Assembly: GCA_942492025.1 (NCBI GenBank)
Contig: CALODJ010000012.1
Span: forward strand, 62,001-126,000
Origin: JABDQW01 sp942492025
GTDB taxonomy: Bacteria > Pseudomonadota > Gammaproteobacteria > SZUA-229
Direction: 5' to 3'
DNA: 64,000 nt
Shown here: in pieces, positions 9,009-18,142 of the stretch
Position numbering within the stretch: the first letter of the stretch is position 1
How the letters are laid out: each line of letters starts with the position of its first letter
Translations under genes and position numbers: made by a program
Notes under the pieces: generated by a model
Databases searched by the model: none
Told to the model about the DNA's origin: nothing
The model's input: only the letters and a program-made list of their open reading frames with translations

Positions 9009-9356
9009 ATGTCTATTGAGGAACTTAAAAAACTGGTGATCAATGCGCTCGAAGATCTCAAGGCAGAACGTATCGTCGTACTGGATGTGAGTGACAAAAC
9101 GGATGTCACTGATTACATCATCGTAGCCAGTGGCAACTCGAGCCGGCATGTTAAAGCGATCGCCAATAATGTGGTTCTGGAAGCGAAGCATGCGGGTCAG
9201 ACACCGCTTGGTGTTGAAGGGGAAACCGACGGTGAATGGATGTTGGTTGACCTTGCCGATGTGGTTGTCCACGTGATGCAGCCCCAGGTGCGCCAGTTCT
9301 ATGATCTCGAAAACCTGTGGCAGGTAGACCTCTCCAAGCGGCAGGAATCTGTCTGA
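9009..9356 (+). CDS. rsfS: Ribosomal silencing factor RsfS
   Basis: Small protein of the RsfS/Iojap family that binds L14 of the large ribosomal subunit and blocks subunit joining when nutrients are short. The 115 residues contain the family core KTDVTDYIIVASGNSSRHVKAI and the GEWMLVDLADVVVHVMQP segment, and end in the RQFYDLENLW tail. It sits between nadD and rlmH, as in most proteobacteria. Confidence 0.96.
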   Translation: MSIEELKKLVINALEDLKAERIVVLDVSDKTDVTDYIIVASGNSSRHVKAIANNVVLEAKHAGQTPLGVEGETDGEWMLVDLADVVVHVMQPQVRQFYDLENLWQVDLSKRQESV

Positions 9357-9359
9357 TCT

Positions 9360-9830
9360 GTGCGTATTTACCTTATCGCGGTTGGCCATAAAATGCCTTC
9401 ATGGGTCTATCAGGCCTGCGATGAGTACATTAAGCGTCTGCCACCGGAATTAACGATCAAAACCATCGAAGTGCCATTGATCAGACGAGGCAAGAATCCC
9501 GATATCAAGCGGATCTGCAGAGATGAAAGTCGAAAGTTAATAGCGGCTATACCTTCAGGGTGTGCCCTGATCGCACTGGATGTCCGGGGCGCTAAGGTGA
9601 CAACGGAACAGCTTGCCTCAACTCTGGATCAGTGGATGCATCATGGTAAGGATATAGCGCTGGTTATTGGAGGCCCTGATGGACTGTCGGATGAAATACT
9701 GCAGCAGGCAGAGCAGAGACTGTCTCTGTCAGATATGACCTTCCCCCATCCACTGGTGCGCATCATCATCGTTGAACAGTTGTACCGGGCGTGGAGTATC
9801 AACAATCATCATCCCTATCACCGGGCCTGA
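9360..9830 (+). CDS. rlmH: 23S rRNA pseudouridine-1915 N3-methyltransferase
   Basis: SPOUT-fold methyltransferase that methylates pseudouridine 1915 of 23S rRNA. The 156-residue protein starts at GTG, three bases after the rsfS stop, and has the knot-forming SAM site IALVIGGPDGLSDEI, followed by LSLSDMTFPHPLVRIIIVEQLYRAWSI and the expected YHRA C-terminus. Length and motifs match the family closely. It closes the nadD-rsfS-rlmH operon. Confidence 0.97.
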   Translation: MRIYLIAVGHKMPSWVYQACDEYIKRLPPELTIKTIEVPLIRRGKNPDIKRICRDESRKLIAAIPSGCALIALDVRGAKVTTEQLASTLDQWMHHGKDIALVIGGPDGLSDEILQQAEQRLSLSDMTFPHPLVRIIIVEQLYRAWSINNHHPYHRA

Positions 9831-9843
9831 TCACAACCGTCGT

Positions 9844-9980
9844 CATGATCACGCAGGGATCTGGACTTACCATAGATAATAGAAAGTATGGAATAACCGT
9901 GTGACTGTCCGACTGACTCAAATTCGCAGGGAATTCAAGGACCCAGCGAGGGTCTTCGCATCGGGTGATAAACACCGACC
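9844..9980. repeat. Degenerate family-1 remnant, inverted
   Basis: The sequence ATGATCACGCAGGGATCTGG, then GGAATAACCGTGTG and GACTGACTCAAATTC, follows in order the reverse complement of the short family-1 element at 6270-6435, with many substitutions. Its ends are hard to place. It occupies most of the rlmH-maf gap. Confidence 0.55.
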
Positions 9981-10018
9981 CAATGCGGGCAAACAGCATT
10001 ATTCAATAACAAGATGAT

Positions 10019-10606
10019 ATGGGTACCTATCTGGTTTTGGCTTCAGGCTCACCCCGAAGAAAAGCGTTGTTGCAACAGATCGGCGTGGCATTTGATGTTC
10101 ACCCTGTTGATATGGACGAATCCATGCACCCAGGTGAGGCGGTGATAGCGCACGTCAAACGGCTCGCGCTCGAAAAAGCACGCGCAGGTTATCAACAGGC
10201 CTGCAGGCAGATCAAGGTCTGCGCGGCACTGGGTGCCGATACTGTCGTCGATATTGATGGCGAAGTGCTTGGCAAGCCAGCCGACAGCAAGCAGGCTGCG
10301 GCTTTTTTGGCTAGACTTTCAGGTAGGAAACACAAGGTGCACACTGCTGTCGCTGTGGTCACATCGAACACCGAGCTGATGGCGCTCAGTAGCAGTGAAG
10401 TAGAATTTGCCCGGATCTCAGAACAACAGATCAATAGCTATGTCAAAACCGGTGAGCCACTCGACAAGGCGGGCGCCTATGCAATCCAGGGAAGGGGTGG
10501 CCAGTTTGTTGTCCATTTAAATGGGAGCTATTCCGGCGTGATGGGACTGCCTCTGTTTGAGACCGTAAAGTTGCTCTCAGTATGTGGTGTCGCTTGTTCA
10601 ATATGA
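10019..10606 (+). CDS. maf: Maf-family nucleoside triphosphate pyrophosphatase (YhdE type)
   Basis: Maf proteins hydrolyse non-canonical or surplus nucleoside triphosphates; the YhdE branch prefers dTTP and UTP. The 195-residue product begins with LASGSPRRKALLQQIGV, the family signature, and has the catalytic Asp in ALGADTVVDIDGEVLGKP, then SGRKHKVHTAVAV and GAYAIQGRGGQFV. The neighbour rng is the usual partner of yhdE, supporting YhdE rather than YceF. The end of maf lies 26 bases before the preferred rng start, consistent with an operon. Confidence 0.93.
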   Translation: MGTYLVLASGSPRRKALLQQIGVAFDVHPVDMDESMHPGEAVIAHVKRLALEKARAGYQQACRQIKVCAALGADTVVDIDGEVLGKPADSKQAAAFLARLSGRKHKVHTAVAVVTSNTELMALSSSEVEFARISEQQINSYVKTGEPLDKAGAYAIQGRGGQFVVHLNGSYSGVMGLPLFETVKLLSVCGVACSI

Positions 10607-10631
10607 ATCGTTTAGTTTAAGAATATCAATA

Positions 10632-12095
10632 ATGACTATCAGTAAGGAAATCCTGGTCAACATCACCCCTCAGGAAACGCGTGTTGCCATTCTTGAAAAT
10701 GGCATGGTACACGAAATCTATATCGAGCGTCGCCGAAGCAAGGGACTGGTTGGCAACATATACAAGGGAAGGGTTGCGCGGGTCTTGCCGGGTATGGAAG
10801 CCGCATTCATCGAGGCCGGGCTTGAACGCGCGGCGTTTTTACATGTCTCCGATGTCGCGCAGGCGCGTCAAGATGGAAATAATGGCCTGGTGCATATCAG
10901 CCAGGTGTTGCGTGAGGGCCAGGAGCTATTGGTGCAGGTGATCAAGGATCCACTGGGGACCAAAGGTGCGCGTCTGACAACCAATATAACAATACCTTCA
11001 CGTTATCTTGTGTTTATGCCGAATACCGATAATGTTGGTGTATCATCACGTATCGAGAGTGAGGATGAGCGCGAGCGCCTGAGAAATATGTTGATGTCCC
11101 AGGATGAGCGTGCCGAGGATACTGGCTATATAATTCGTACCGCTGCCGAGATTGCCACCACGGAATCGATTGCCAGCGATGTGACCTACCTCAATCGTTT
11201 ATGGGAAGCGGTTAACACCAAGGCGGCAGAGGTGCAGGCGGGTTCTGTCGTGCACAAAGATTTACCGCTTTATCTGCGTGTGTTGCGCGATATGGTGGAT
11301 GAGGATCTCGAAAAGATCCGGGTAGACTCGAGAGAGACGTACACCATCATGAAACAGTTCGCTCAAACCTATGTTCCTGAAGTTGAAGACGTTATTGAAC
11401 ACTACCCGGGTGAACGCCCGATATTTGATCTTCATGGTGTCGAGGACGAGATCCAGAAAGGTCTGGAACGAAAGGTGCATTTGAAATCTGGTGGACATCT
11501 GGTAATTGATCAGACCGAAGCGATGACTACTATTGATGTCAATACCGGTGCCTTTGTCGGTAACAGAAACCTGGAAGAGACGATATTCAAAACCAATCTG
11601 GAAGCGGCACAGGCCATTGCCCGCCAGCTACGTCTGAGAAACCTTGGCGGTATTGTCATTCTGGACTTTATCGACATGATTGAAGAAGAGCACAAGCGGC
11701 AAGTGATGCGTGCACTGGAAAAGGCACTGGAAAAAGATCACGCTCGCACCCAGGTATGTGAAGTGTCGACCCTCGGACTGGTTGAAATGACGCGTAAAAG
11801 GACCCGCGAAAGCCTGGAACACGTGCTCTGTACGACATGTCCAACGTGTGAAGGGCGAGGCACCATTAAGTCGGCTGAAACTGTTTGCTATGAGATATTC
11901 CGTGAAATTCTGCGTGAAGCAAGACAATTTGACGCTAAAGAGCTGCTTGTGCTGGCTTCTCAGGAAGTCGTGGATCTGCTGGTCGATGAAGAATCCGGGA
12001 GTCTTGCTGAACTCGAAGACTTTATCACCATACCGATAAAGTTTCAGGTCGAAGCGATGTTTACACAAGAGCAATACGATGTGGTGATTATGTGA
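10632..12095 (+). CDS. rng: Ribonuclease G
   Basis: Endoribonuclease of the RNase E/G family that matures 16S rRNA and turns over mRNA. The frame extends to a GTG at 10584 inside maf, but ATG 10632 gives the expected N-terminus MTISKEILVNITPQETRVA and a 487-residue protein like E. coli RNase G. Visible parts are an S1 domain (GNIYKGRVARVLPGMEAAFI to about residue 120), the DNase I-like catalytic region with Asp in TIDVNTGAFVG and ILDFIDMI, and the Zn-link cysteines in TTCPTCEGRG. It lacks the long C-terminal scaffold of RNase E. Neighbours maf and yhdP are as in E. coli. Confidence 0.96.
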   Translation: MTISKEILVNITPQETRVAILENGMVHEIYIERRRSKGLVGNIYKGRVARVLPGMEAAFIEAGLERAAFLHVSDVAQARQDGNNGLVHISQVLREGQELLVQVIKDPLGTKGARLTTNITIPSRYLVFMPNTDNVGVSSRIESEDERERLRNMLMSQDERAEDTGYIIRTAAEIATTESIASDVTYLNRLWEAVNTKAAEVQAGSVVHKDLPLYLRVLRDMVDEDLEKIRVDSRETYTIMKQFAQTYVPEVEDVIEHYPGERPIFDLHGVEDEIQKGLERKVHLKSGGHLVIDQTEAMTTIDVNTGAFVGNRNLEETIFKTNLEAAQAIARQLRLRNLGGIVILDFIDMIEEEHKRQVMRALEKALEKDHARTQVCEVSTLGLVEMTRKRTRESLEHVLCTTCPTCEGRGTIKSAETVCYEIFREILREARQFDAKELLVLASQEVVDLLVDEESGSLAELEDFITIPIKFQVEAMFTQEQYDVVIM

Positions 12096-12144
12096 AAGCC
12101 ATACTCACACGATGATATTGCCACTACTCAATTCAAGTTTCTGA

Positions 12145-15100
12145 ATGGGCTGGATTAGAAAAACCCGCATCTTCCTGATCTCTTCCGTCGCAGTTGCTTT
12201 GATCATACTTGCTGTCGTGTTCACGCTGCTGCGCGCTATGTTGCCTCATGCCACAGGCTATATCGCAGAAATTGAACAAGCTATCAGCAGTCAGATAGGC
12301 CTGCCAGTTAGCATTGGGTCGCTCGATGCAGAGATGCATTGGTTTACACCGAGACTCAAGGTGCTAGAGCTGGTTATTTACAAGGAAAACGGCAAGGAGA
12401 AGTTAATTAATCTGACTGAGGCCAATATTTCACTCGCGTATTTCGAATCGATCAGATTCATGATGCCCGTTGCAGGCACTGTCAGCTTACACGGTGCCGA
12501 ACTTTTCATTGAGCGCCATCCCCATGGGAAGTGGATAATACAGGGCTTCGAGCTCTATGAGAGAGAATCATCTAAAGATTCTGAAGAGCTGATCGAGCTA
12601 ATTTTGAGTGCGGAAATTGAACTCATCGATAGTCGTATAAACTGGCGTGATTACACTGGCGGCAGTCGAAACATCGATTTCGATGATGCCAGTGTGCGGC
12701 TTCAAAATTATCTTGGCAACCAGTATTTCGAGATGGATGTCAGGCTCCCTGCTGATCTTGGAGAAAGGTTCAGGCTCGTAGCGCAGGTTAACGGTGACCT
12801 TCGGGACTTAAACTCACTACAGGCGCAGTTGCATGTCAGTGGTAAGGGTCTCGTTTTCGACAACTGGGTGAACACGACAAGACTAAAGGAGTTCGTTCAA
12901 GGTGGCGGCAAGCTCGATGTTAACTTCTGGACCCACATAAAAGATGCAGATATTACACGCTTCGCCGGTGATATCAATGCGGCTGATCTGACACTGGCCA
13001 ACGTCGATAACCGCAAGCAAACGTGGCGAGCCGACAGGCTGCAGACAAAAATATTCTGGCGCTCACTCAGCCAGGGCTGGCAGCTTGACATACTCGATTT
13101 GCACTTACATATCGGTGACTCAATCTGGCAGGAAAATACCAACATTGTCGTTGCCAACAATGAAGATGACTGGCGGATATCTGCCAGTTATCTCAAACCG
13201 GCAGATATATTGCCGTTGTTGTCTGTTCTGCCTGGCACTATCGATCTTTCTGTAGTGAAGGATAATGCAGGCTATGTGCCGGCAGGTGAGTTTTCAGATT
13301 TCGAAGCGATGGTTAGCCCGGGCGAATACCTGGACCTGCAACTGAGCACCCGATTTAATGACATGGCGATCGTGCTGGCTGATCGCGGTATTTCAGTCAG
13401 TGGGCTTGACGGTGAACTAACGATTGGTAATGACAAGTCTGAATTGTTGCTTGATTCCAGCAATGTTATCGCTGATACAGGGGGTTTATTACGCTGGCCT
13501 CTGCAGCTGGATAGTATTGAAGGAAAAGTCGATATTCTATTGGATGATGACAAGATCAGGGTGGAGACGCCGGCGTTGTCCGTAAACAATCAACACATAC
13601 AGACAGAGACGCGCCTTTACACCGAAATATCGTCGGACAGCAAAGTCTTTCTCGACATGCAGAGTAATATCGCTAATGGTAGAGGTGAGCACGCACACAA
13701 GTACATTCCCACGCCTTTTGTACCTGAAGACCTGGTCAATTGGCTCGATAATGCATTTATAGGCGGATATGTTCCTTCAGGAAGCTTTCTATTCCGTGGA
13801 TTCGCTAACGATTATCCCTTCAGTGATTGTCAGGGAATCATGCAGGTTATGTTTGATGTTGAGGATGGAACTTTGCATTTTCTTGACGGTTGGCCCGATG
13901 TGCACAATGCCTCTGCTACCATACGCTTCCACAATGCCTCATTGTTCGTGGAGAATGCGCGTAGCTATGAGGACAATGGCAGCAGCGCAGTACTCAACGC
14001 GGTCATCCCTGATTTGAAGAATGCTCTGTTATCGATAGATGCAAATATCACGGCACCAGCAGATGAACTGCAACAATATGTATGGAACAGTGGCCTGGAT
14101 CCTATACTGGGGCGGACTGTTGAACATTTCCAGGCCAGCGGTCAAACTGAAATCAGGCTTGATATCGATGTTCCACTGGGCAAGAGAAGAAAAGTCGAAG
14201 AGCAGCTGCAGGTCAGTGGAGCGGTCGGATTTCGGGATAACGAACTGTTCTTTCCTGTCACTGATTATCTATTGACAGACCTTAATGGCGCGCTGTCGTT
14301 TACCATGACGAGTTTGCACGGCGACAATATCAGCGGCAAATTCTATGGCCAGCCTGTCAATATCAATGTTTCAACCCGTGATGATGGGGCGAACCCGGAA
14401 ACCCGGTTTCATCTGCGCGGCATCTGGTCAATTGATTCACTACTGCGCGTTTTTCAGTGGGACTATCCATCGATACTCGATGGCAAATCACATTGGGATG
14501 TGGTGATGCATGTTCCCCACAAGGCCACGGACTATAATCTCAAATTTAACGCATCATCGGGTCTGGAAGGCCTCATGATTGGTCTTTCGGATATTATCAG
14601 TAAACCGGCAGATCAACGGACGCCCGTCTCAATTGAATACAAAATATTAGGTAATGCACATAGCCTGGATGTCGTCTCCGACGACCTTCTTGACCTGAGC
14701 GCGATTATCGACGAGGAGAGCTGGCGGTTCGAAGTTGCGTCTACAGTAGTCACCGGCAAAGGTGAAGTGAATGCAAATCCCGACATGAATTCAACGGCGA
14801 TTTTCGATTTCGAGTTCCTCAATCTGACGGCATTTATGGCTAAGGATCGCGCGACTGCGGGAAATTGGAAGCTAAAAGCATCAAACGTACCCTCATTGCG
14901 GGTAAATGTTGACGATTTTGTGTGGAATGACTGGCGATTATCCAATGTTGAAATCGGTTCTGACCGTCATCCCAGGGGTATGGTGATCAATACGATAAAG
15001 GTCAATGATCCACATTTGCAGGTCAATGGTAAAGGCAGCTGGCTCAGAAGGTCATGGCGGTTAGACGAAGAAACCACCTTCAGCTTCAGCTTGTCAAGTT

Positions 15101-15732
15101 CCAATCTTGGCGACACCCTGCAAAATCTGGGCTATTCTCGGTATGTGGACAGGAGCAAGATGCAGGCAGCGCTACACTGGCGCTGGCCGGGTGCGCCTTA
15201 CAGCTTTAGCTGGGAATCGTTATCTGGCAAAACCAGTGTTGAGCTCGATAAAGGCATCATCAGTGATATCGAACCAGGCGCCGGCGGGCGTTTTCTGGGA
15301 CTATTTAATCTGCTGTATTTACCCAAACGGCTGGGTCTTGATTTTGCTGATGTTTACAAGAAAGGCTTTGGATTCGAGTCTGTTACAGGCACGTATGTTT
15401 TTGACGGTGGTGATGCCGTCACCCAGGACACAGCAATAAGCGCATCAGCAGCTGACCTGGCGATGATGGGCCGGATTGGTGTCGCTGATCAGGATTATGA
15501 TCTGGTGACTGTCGTCAGGCCGCATTCAACGGTGGCCACATTCGCCGGTGGTACACTGGTGGCGGGGCCAACAATAGGTGTTGGGTTGGCAATTTTACAG
15601 GAGATATTCGATCTTGATTTGCTGGGTAAGGACGTATACACCATCGAGGGACCGTGGAGTGACCCGGTGGTGAAGCAAATAACCAACGATACGGATGAAG
15701 AATCTGAGGATGTATTTGATGATTTTGAGTAG
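12145..15732 (+). CDS. yhdP: YhdP-type AsmA-like envelope protein
   Basis: Very large protein (1195 residues) with one N-terminal membrane segment (residues about 9-30: IFLISSVAVALIILAVVFTLL) and a long beta-rich periplasmic body. This is the layout of YhdP, which with TamB and YdbH carries phospholipid toward the outer membrane. E. coli YhdP is about 1266 residues. The end has the AsmA-like C-terminal region: GGRFLGLFNLLYLPKRLGLDF, then FDGGDAVTQD and a glycine-rich AGGTLVAGPTIGVGLAILQEIF. Position after rng is conserved. Codons are plainer than in neighbours, with many acidic residues, but the frame is uninterrupted. Confidence 0.93.
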   Translation: MGWIRKTRIFLISSVAVALIILAVVFTLLRAMLPHATGYIAEIEQAISSQIGLPVSIGSLDAEMHWFTPRLKVLELVIYKENGKEKLINLTEANISLAYFESIRFMMPVAGTVSLHGAELFIERHPHGKWIIQGFELYERESSKDSEELIELILSAEIELIDSRINWRDYTGGSRNIDFDDASVRLQNYLGNQYFEMDVRLPADLGERFRLVAQVNGDLRDLNSLQAQLHVSGKGLVFDNWVNTTRLKEFVQGGGKLDVNFWTHIKDADITRFAGDINAADLTLANVDNRKQTWRADRLQTKIFWRSLSQGWQLDILDLHLHIGDSIWQENTNIVVANNEDDWRISASYLKPADILPLLSVLPGTIDLSVVKDNAGYVPAGEFSDFEAMVSPGEYLDLQLSTRFNDMAIVLADRGISVSGLDGELTIGNDKSELLLDSSNVIADTGGLLRWPLQLDSIEGKVDILLDDDKIRVETPALSVNNQHIQTETRLYTEISSDSKVFLDMQSNIANGRGEHAHKYIPTPFVPEDLVNWLDNAFIGGYVPSGSFLFRGFANDYPFSDCQGIMQVMFDVEDGTLHFLDGWPDVHNASATIRFHNASLFVENARSYEDNGSSAVLNAVIPDLKNALLSIDANITAPADELQQYVWNSGLDPILGRTVEHFQASGQTEIRLDIDVPLGKRRKVEEQLQVSGAVGFRDNELFFPVTDYLLTDLNGALSFTMTSLHGDNISGKFYGQPVNINVSTRDDGANPETRFHLRGIWSIDSLLRVFQWDYPSILDGKSHWDVVMHVPHKATDYNLKFNASSGLEGLMIGLSDIISKPADQRTPVSIEYKILGNAHSLDVVSDDLLDLSAIIDEESWRFEVASTVVTGKGEVNANPDMNSTAIFDFEFLNLTAFMAKDRATAGNWKLKASNVPSLRVNVDDFVWNDWRLSNVEIGSDRHPRGMVINTIKVNDPHLQVNGKGSWLRRSWRLDEETTFSFSLSSSNLGDTLQNLGYSRYVDRSKMQAALHWRWPGAPYSFSWESLSGKTSVELDKGIISDIEPGAGGRFLGLFNLLYLPKRLGLDFADVYKKGFGFESVTGTYVFDGGDAVTQDTAISASAADLAMMGRIGVADQDYDLVTVVRPHSTVATFAGGTLVAGPTIGVGLAILQEIFDLDLLGKDVYTIEGPWSDPVVKQITNDTDEESEDVFDDFE

Positions 15733-15736
15733 GGTG

Positions 15737-16102
15737 GTGAAAACAGTTTCGATGCATTTTGTGCAATTTGTTATGATTACCCTCGTTAACTTTAGTGTAA
15801 TTGCGGCAGCGCCTGTTGAAACCGAACTGCTCGCTGAACAGTGGGAATTGTCCAGAAGCGGTGAGCGGTTACTGAAAATCAACGGATTAGCCGATGTTGT
15901 CGAAGCCTGGTCCAAAGATACCGCGCAGCAGATTGAACTGCAGTATCCCGGTGGTGAAGAGGGCGAGCTATGGGTCTATCAGTTGATGGACTGGCTGGTT
16001 GCTTTGGGAATACCGTCAGCAAGCCTCATTGCAGTGCCGGGCAGTGGTGAAGAGGGTCTCATACGTTTGCGTGTCATAAGATCGGGAGGAAATTTCAGGT
16101 GA
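15737..16102 (+). CDS. Small exported protein of unknown function
   Basis: I do not recognise this protein. From GTG 15737 it has about 121 residues: a signal peptide (MKTVSMHFVQFVMITLVNFSV then IAAAPVETE) and a mature part of about 95 residues with an acidic middle (YPGGEEGELW) and a basic tail (RLRVIRSGGNFR). ATG 15752 is an alternative start that shortens the signal. It lies four bases after the yhdP stop and its own stop overlaps the nitrilase start (GTGA), so it is tightly embedded in the operon. The motif of repeated leucines around VYQLMDWLVALGIPSASLIAV suggests a helix. It might be a periplasmic partner of YhdP, which is only a guess from position. Confidence 0.7.
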   Translation: MKTVSMHFVQFVMITLVNFSVIAAAPVETELLAEQWELSRSGERLLKINGLADVVEAWSKDTAQQIELQYPGGEEGELWVYQLMDWLVALGIPSASLIAVPGSGEEGLIRLRVIRSGGNFR

Positions 16103-16929
16103 GTATTGTAGCTGCAATTCAAATGGCTTCTGGCCCTAATGTGAAAGCCAATCTGGAAGAGGCGGCAAAATTGATCAACACGGCAGTCCAACAGGACGCT
16201 GAGCTGGTCGTGCTGCCGGAGAATTTTGCGATTATGGGCATGTCCGAAGTAGACAAGGTCGCCATCGCAGAAAAATTTGGTGAAGGTCAGATTCAACAGT
16301 TTCTTTCACAACAGGCAAAGAAACACGGTATCTGGATTGTCGGCGGTACGGTACCGATAGATGCCAGCGTAACCGGAAAAGTCTACAGCGCATGCCTGCT
16401 CTACAATGACAGTGGAGAAGTGGTCGCACGTTACGACAAGATACATCTTTTTGATGTCATGCTTGAAGACAATGAAGAAAGTTACAATGAATCAGAGACC
16501 ATTGAATCCGGCGATGATGTGGTCGTGGTTGATACGCCCTTCGGTAAAATTGGTCTGGCTGTTTGTTATGATCTTCGCTTTCCTGAGCTTTTTAGAGCGA
16601 TGGCTGATGTTGGTATGGAAATATGTGTTTTACCGTCGGCTTTTACCAACTTGACCGGCAGAGCGCATTGGGAATCATTGATTCGAGCACGCGCCATTGA
16701 AAATCTGTGTTATGTCATTGCTCCTGACCAGGGTGGCTACCATATCAATGGCAGGGAAACACATGGCGATAGCATGATTGTCGATCCCTGGGGTGTTGTT
16801 CTAAATCGACTACCACAAGGAACCGGTGTGGTCGTTACTGATATTGATCTTGACAAGCTACGCAAGACCCGCACGAACTTTCCCGCGCTGGAGCACAGGC
16901 GACTCGATTGTAAAATCAGCTATACTTGA
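16099..16929 (+). CDS. Nitrilase-superfamily amidase (Nit1 type)
   Basis: Carbon-nitrogen hydrolase of 276 residues, starting at GTG that overlaps the previous stop. The Glu-Lys-Cys triad is visible: Glu in VVLPENFAIMG, Lys in ARYDKIHLFDV, Cys in GLAVCYDLRFPELFR. The HLFDV and DLRFPELFR motifs are typical of the Nit1 branch, whose members hydrolyse deaminated glutathione; omega-amidase is another possibility. It commonly follows yhdP, ahead of tldD, in gammaproteobacteria; tldD is not seen here, because the operon stops at the repeat block after 16930. Confidence 0.9.
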   Translation: MSIVAAIQMASGPNVKANLEEAAKLINTAVQQDAELVVLPENFAIMGMSEVDKVAIAEKFGEGQIQQFLSQQAKKHGIWIVGGTVPIDASVTGKVYSACLLYNDSGEVVARYDKIHLFDVMLEDNEESYNESETIESGDDVVVVDTPFGKIGLAVCYDLRFPELFRAMADVGMEICVLPSAFTNLTGRAHWESLIRARAIENLCYVIAPDQGGYHINGRETHGDSMIVDPWGVVLNRLPQGTGVVVTDIDLDKLRKTRTNFPALEHRRLDCKISYT

Positions 16930-17176
16930 GTTGTACTAGTCGCGACCCGATCTGACGGATAACAAACTGGGTTCAGATTGAACTCTCACACCTAAAACAA
17001 GTTAAAGAAACTATTCACCACAGAGTCACAGAGGGCACAGAGAATAGCATTGTATTATTTGGAAATGTCTGGACTTGATTTGATTTGACAGTACTGCCAA
17101 CTACTCTCAATTAGGCCTGACACTGCCGATGCAGTCAAAAACACGATCACATTGTTGTAGCAATGGAATAGTGATT

Positions 17177-17400
17177 GTAGGGTGCGCCGTGCGCACCGCG
17201 AAATTTAAGGAAGCTCTGAATAATTCATCCGTGAATTATCAGAGCAAGGGAAACATAAAATGCGATTTTCTATTTCCCTTCATTTTCAATCGCTTAACGC
17301 GATTGAAAATGGCGGCGCATCCGTGCGCCGCGGAAACTCTGAATTAATCAGAGTTTCCTTAAGTATGTTGCCCAGTCTCGGTGCGCACGGCGCACCCTAC
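17177..17400. repeat. Family-3 inverted repeat split by a family-2 element
   Basis: Arms GTAGGGTGCGCCGTGCGCACC and GGTGCGCACGGCGCACCCTAC are perfect reverse complements. Elsewhere the arms are about 30 bases apart; here they are 180 bases apart because of the inserted 150-base element. Confidence 0.8.
17209..17358 (+). repeat. Family-2 150-base MITE-like element, copy 1
   Basis: Ends are GGAAGCTCTGAATAATTC and the inverse GAATTAATCAGAGTTTCC, flanked on both sides by TTAA (17205-17208 and 17359-17362), a possible target duplication. Inside are four short hairpins: around GAATTCATCCGTGAATTA-like sequence, around ATTTTCAATCGC with GCGATTGAAAAT, around GGCGCATCCGTGCGCC, and at the right end. Copies 2 and 3 lie at 61308-61458 and 63181-63330. 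Confidence 0.85.
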
Positions 17401-17632
17401 GATCGGTCCATTCAGCTGTCAGTTAACGTCTGAGTCTTTTTCACGGCCTGTAAGATCAGATCTGAGTCACTACATATTATTAAATACGCCACAGGCGCAG
17501 TTAACAAAGTAAAACTCTGTGTACTCTGTGACTCTGTGGTGAAATACTTTTTAGTTTTTAACTGTCAGTCTACATAGAAATTGACATTTAAAATCGTCAG
17601 CTTGTGCTCAATCTAGACGCGCTTTGTCCGCG

Positions 17633-18142
17633 CTACTCTGCAGTCGCAGTAGCTATCTCGCGAAGGTACTTGAACAACTTCCTCGAGGCGGCAGGTGGTT
17701 TGCTTTCATGGGACTCTTTCGCGGCCTGACGGATTAGATTGTGTACGTGATGCCGGTCGAGGCCAGGGTGTTGTTGAATGATCTCTGCGAGTACCTCTTT
17801 ATCGTTTTCAACGAGACGATCGCGCCATTTTTCGATCTTTTTGAATTGTGCGGTGTTGGTGTCATTTCTGTGCAAAACGCGGTTGAGCTGCTGCTCAATT
17901 GCTTCACTATCGCACGATCGCATGATTTTACCCAGGTATTGATGCTGCCTTTTTAGTGCACTGTTTGAGCGTATACGCTGTGTTTCCTTGATGGCTTCCT
18001 CAAGGTCTGCTGGCAGGTCAATGAGTGCCAGTTCGTCAGGTTTAAGTTTCAGCAATCGATCGCTGATTGTCTGCAGTGCATGACAATCGCGTTTTTTTTG
18101 TGATTTACTGATCCATTCCTGCTCGATGTTGTTATCAGTCAT
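17633..18142 (-). CDS. darP: Ribosome-associated protein DarP (YjgA family)
   Basis: DUF615 protein that acts in late assembly of the 50S ribosomal subunit. From ATG 18142 it has 169 residues, opening MTDNNIEQEWISKSQKKRDC, where the SKSQKKR segment is the hallmark of the family, followed by RLLKLKPDELALIDLPADLEEAIKE-type sequence. The rest is helical and basic. The frame extends six residues further upstream into the DUF3108 gene, but the ATG chosen overlaps that gene's stop (ATGACTGA), suggesting coupled translation. It is the last gene of a purM-purN-DUF3108-darP run on the minus strand. Confidence 0.92.
   Translation of the reverse strand: MTDNNIEQEWISKSQKKRDCHALQTISDRLLKLKPDELALIDLPADLEEAIKETQRIRSNSALKRQHQYLGKIMRSCDSEAIEQQLNRVLHRNDTNTAQFKKIEKWRDRLVENDKEVLAEIIQQHPGLDRHHVHNLIRQAAKESHESKPPAASRKLFKYLREIATATAE

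Larger units (their letters stand above)
17012..17547. repeat. Triple-nested repeat block (family 4 outside, 3 in the middle, 2 inside)
   Basis: The outer inverted repeat, TTCACCACAGAGTCACAGAG near 17014, returns inverted at about 17513-17547 (ACTCTGTGACTCTGTGGTGA). Inside is a family-3 inverted repeat (17177-17400), and inside that a family-2 element (17209-17358). This block fills the gap between the nitrilase gene and darP. No gene or tRNA is seen in 16930-17632. Confidence 0.8.
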
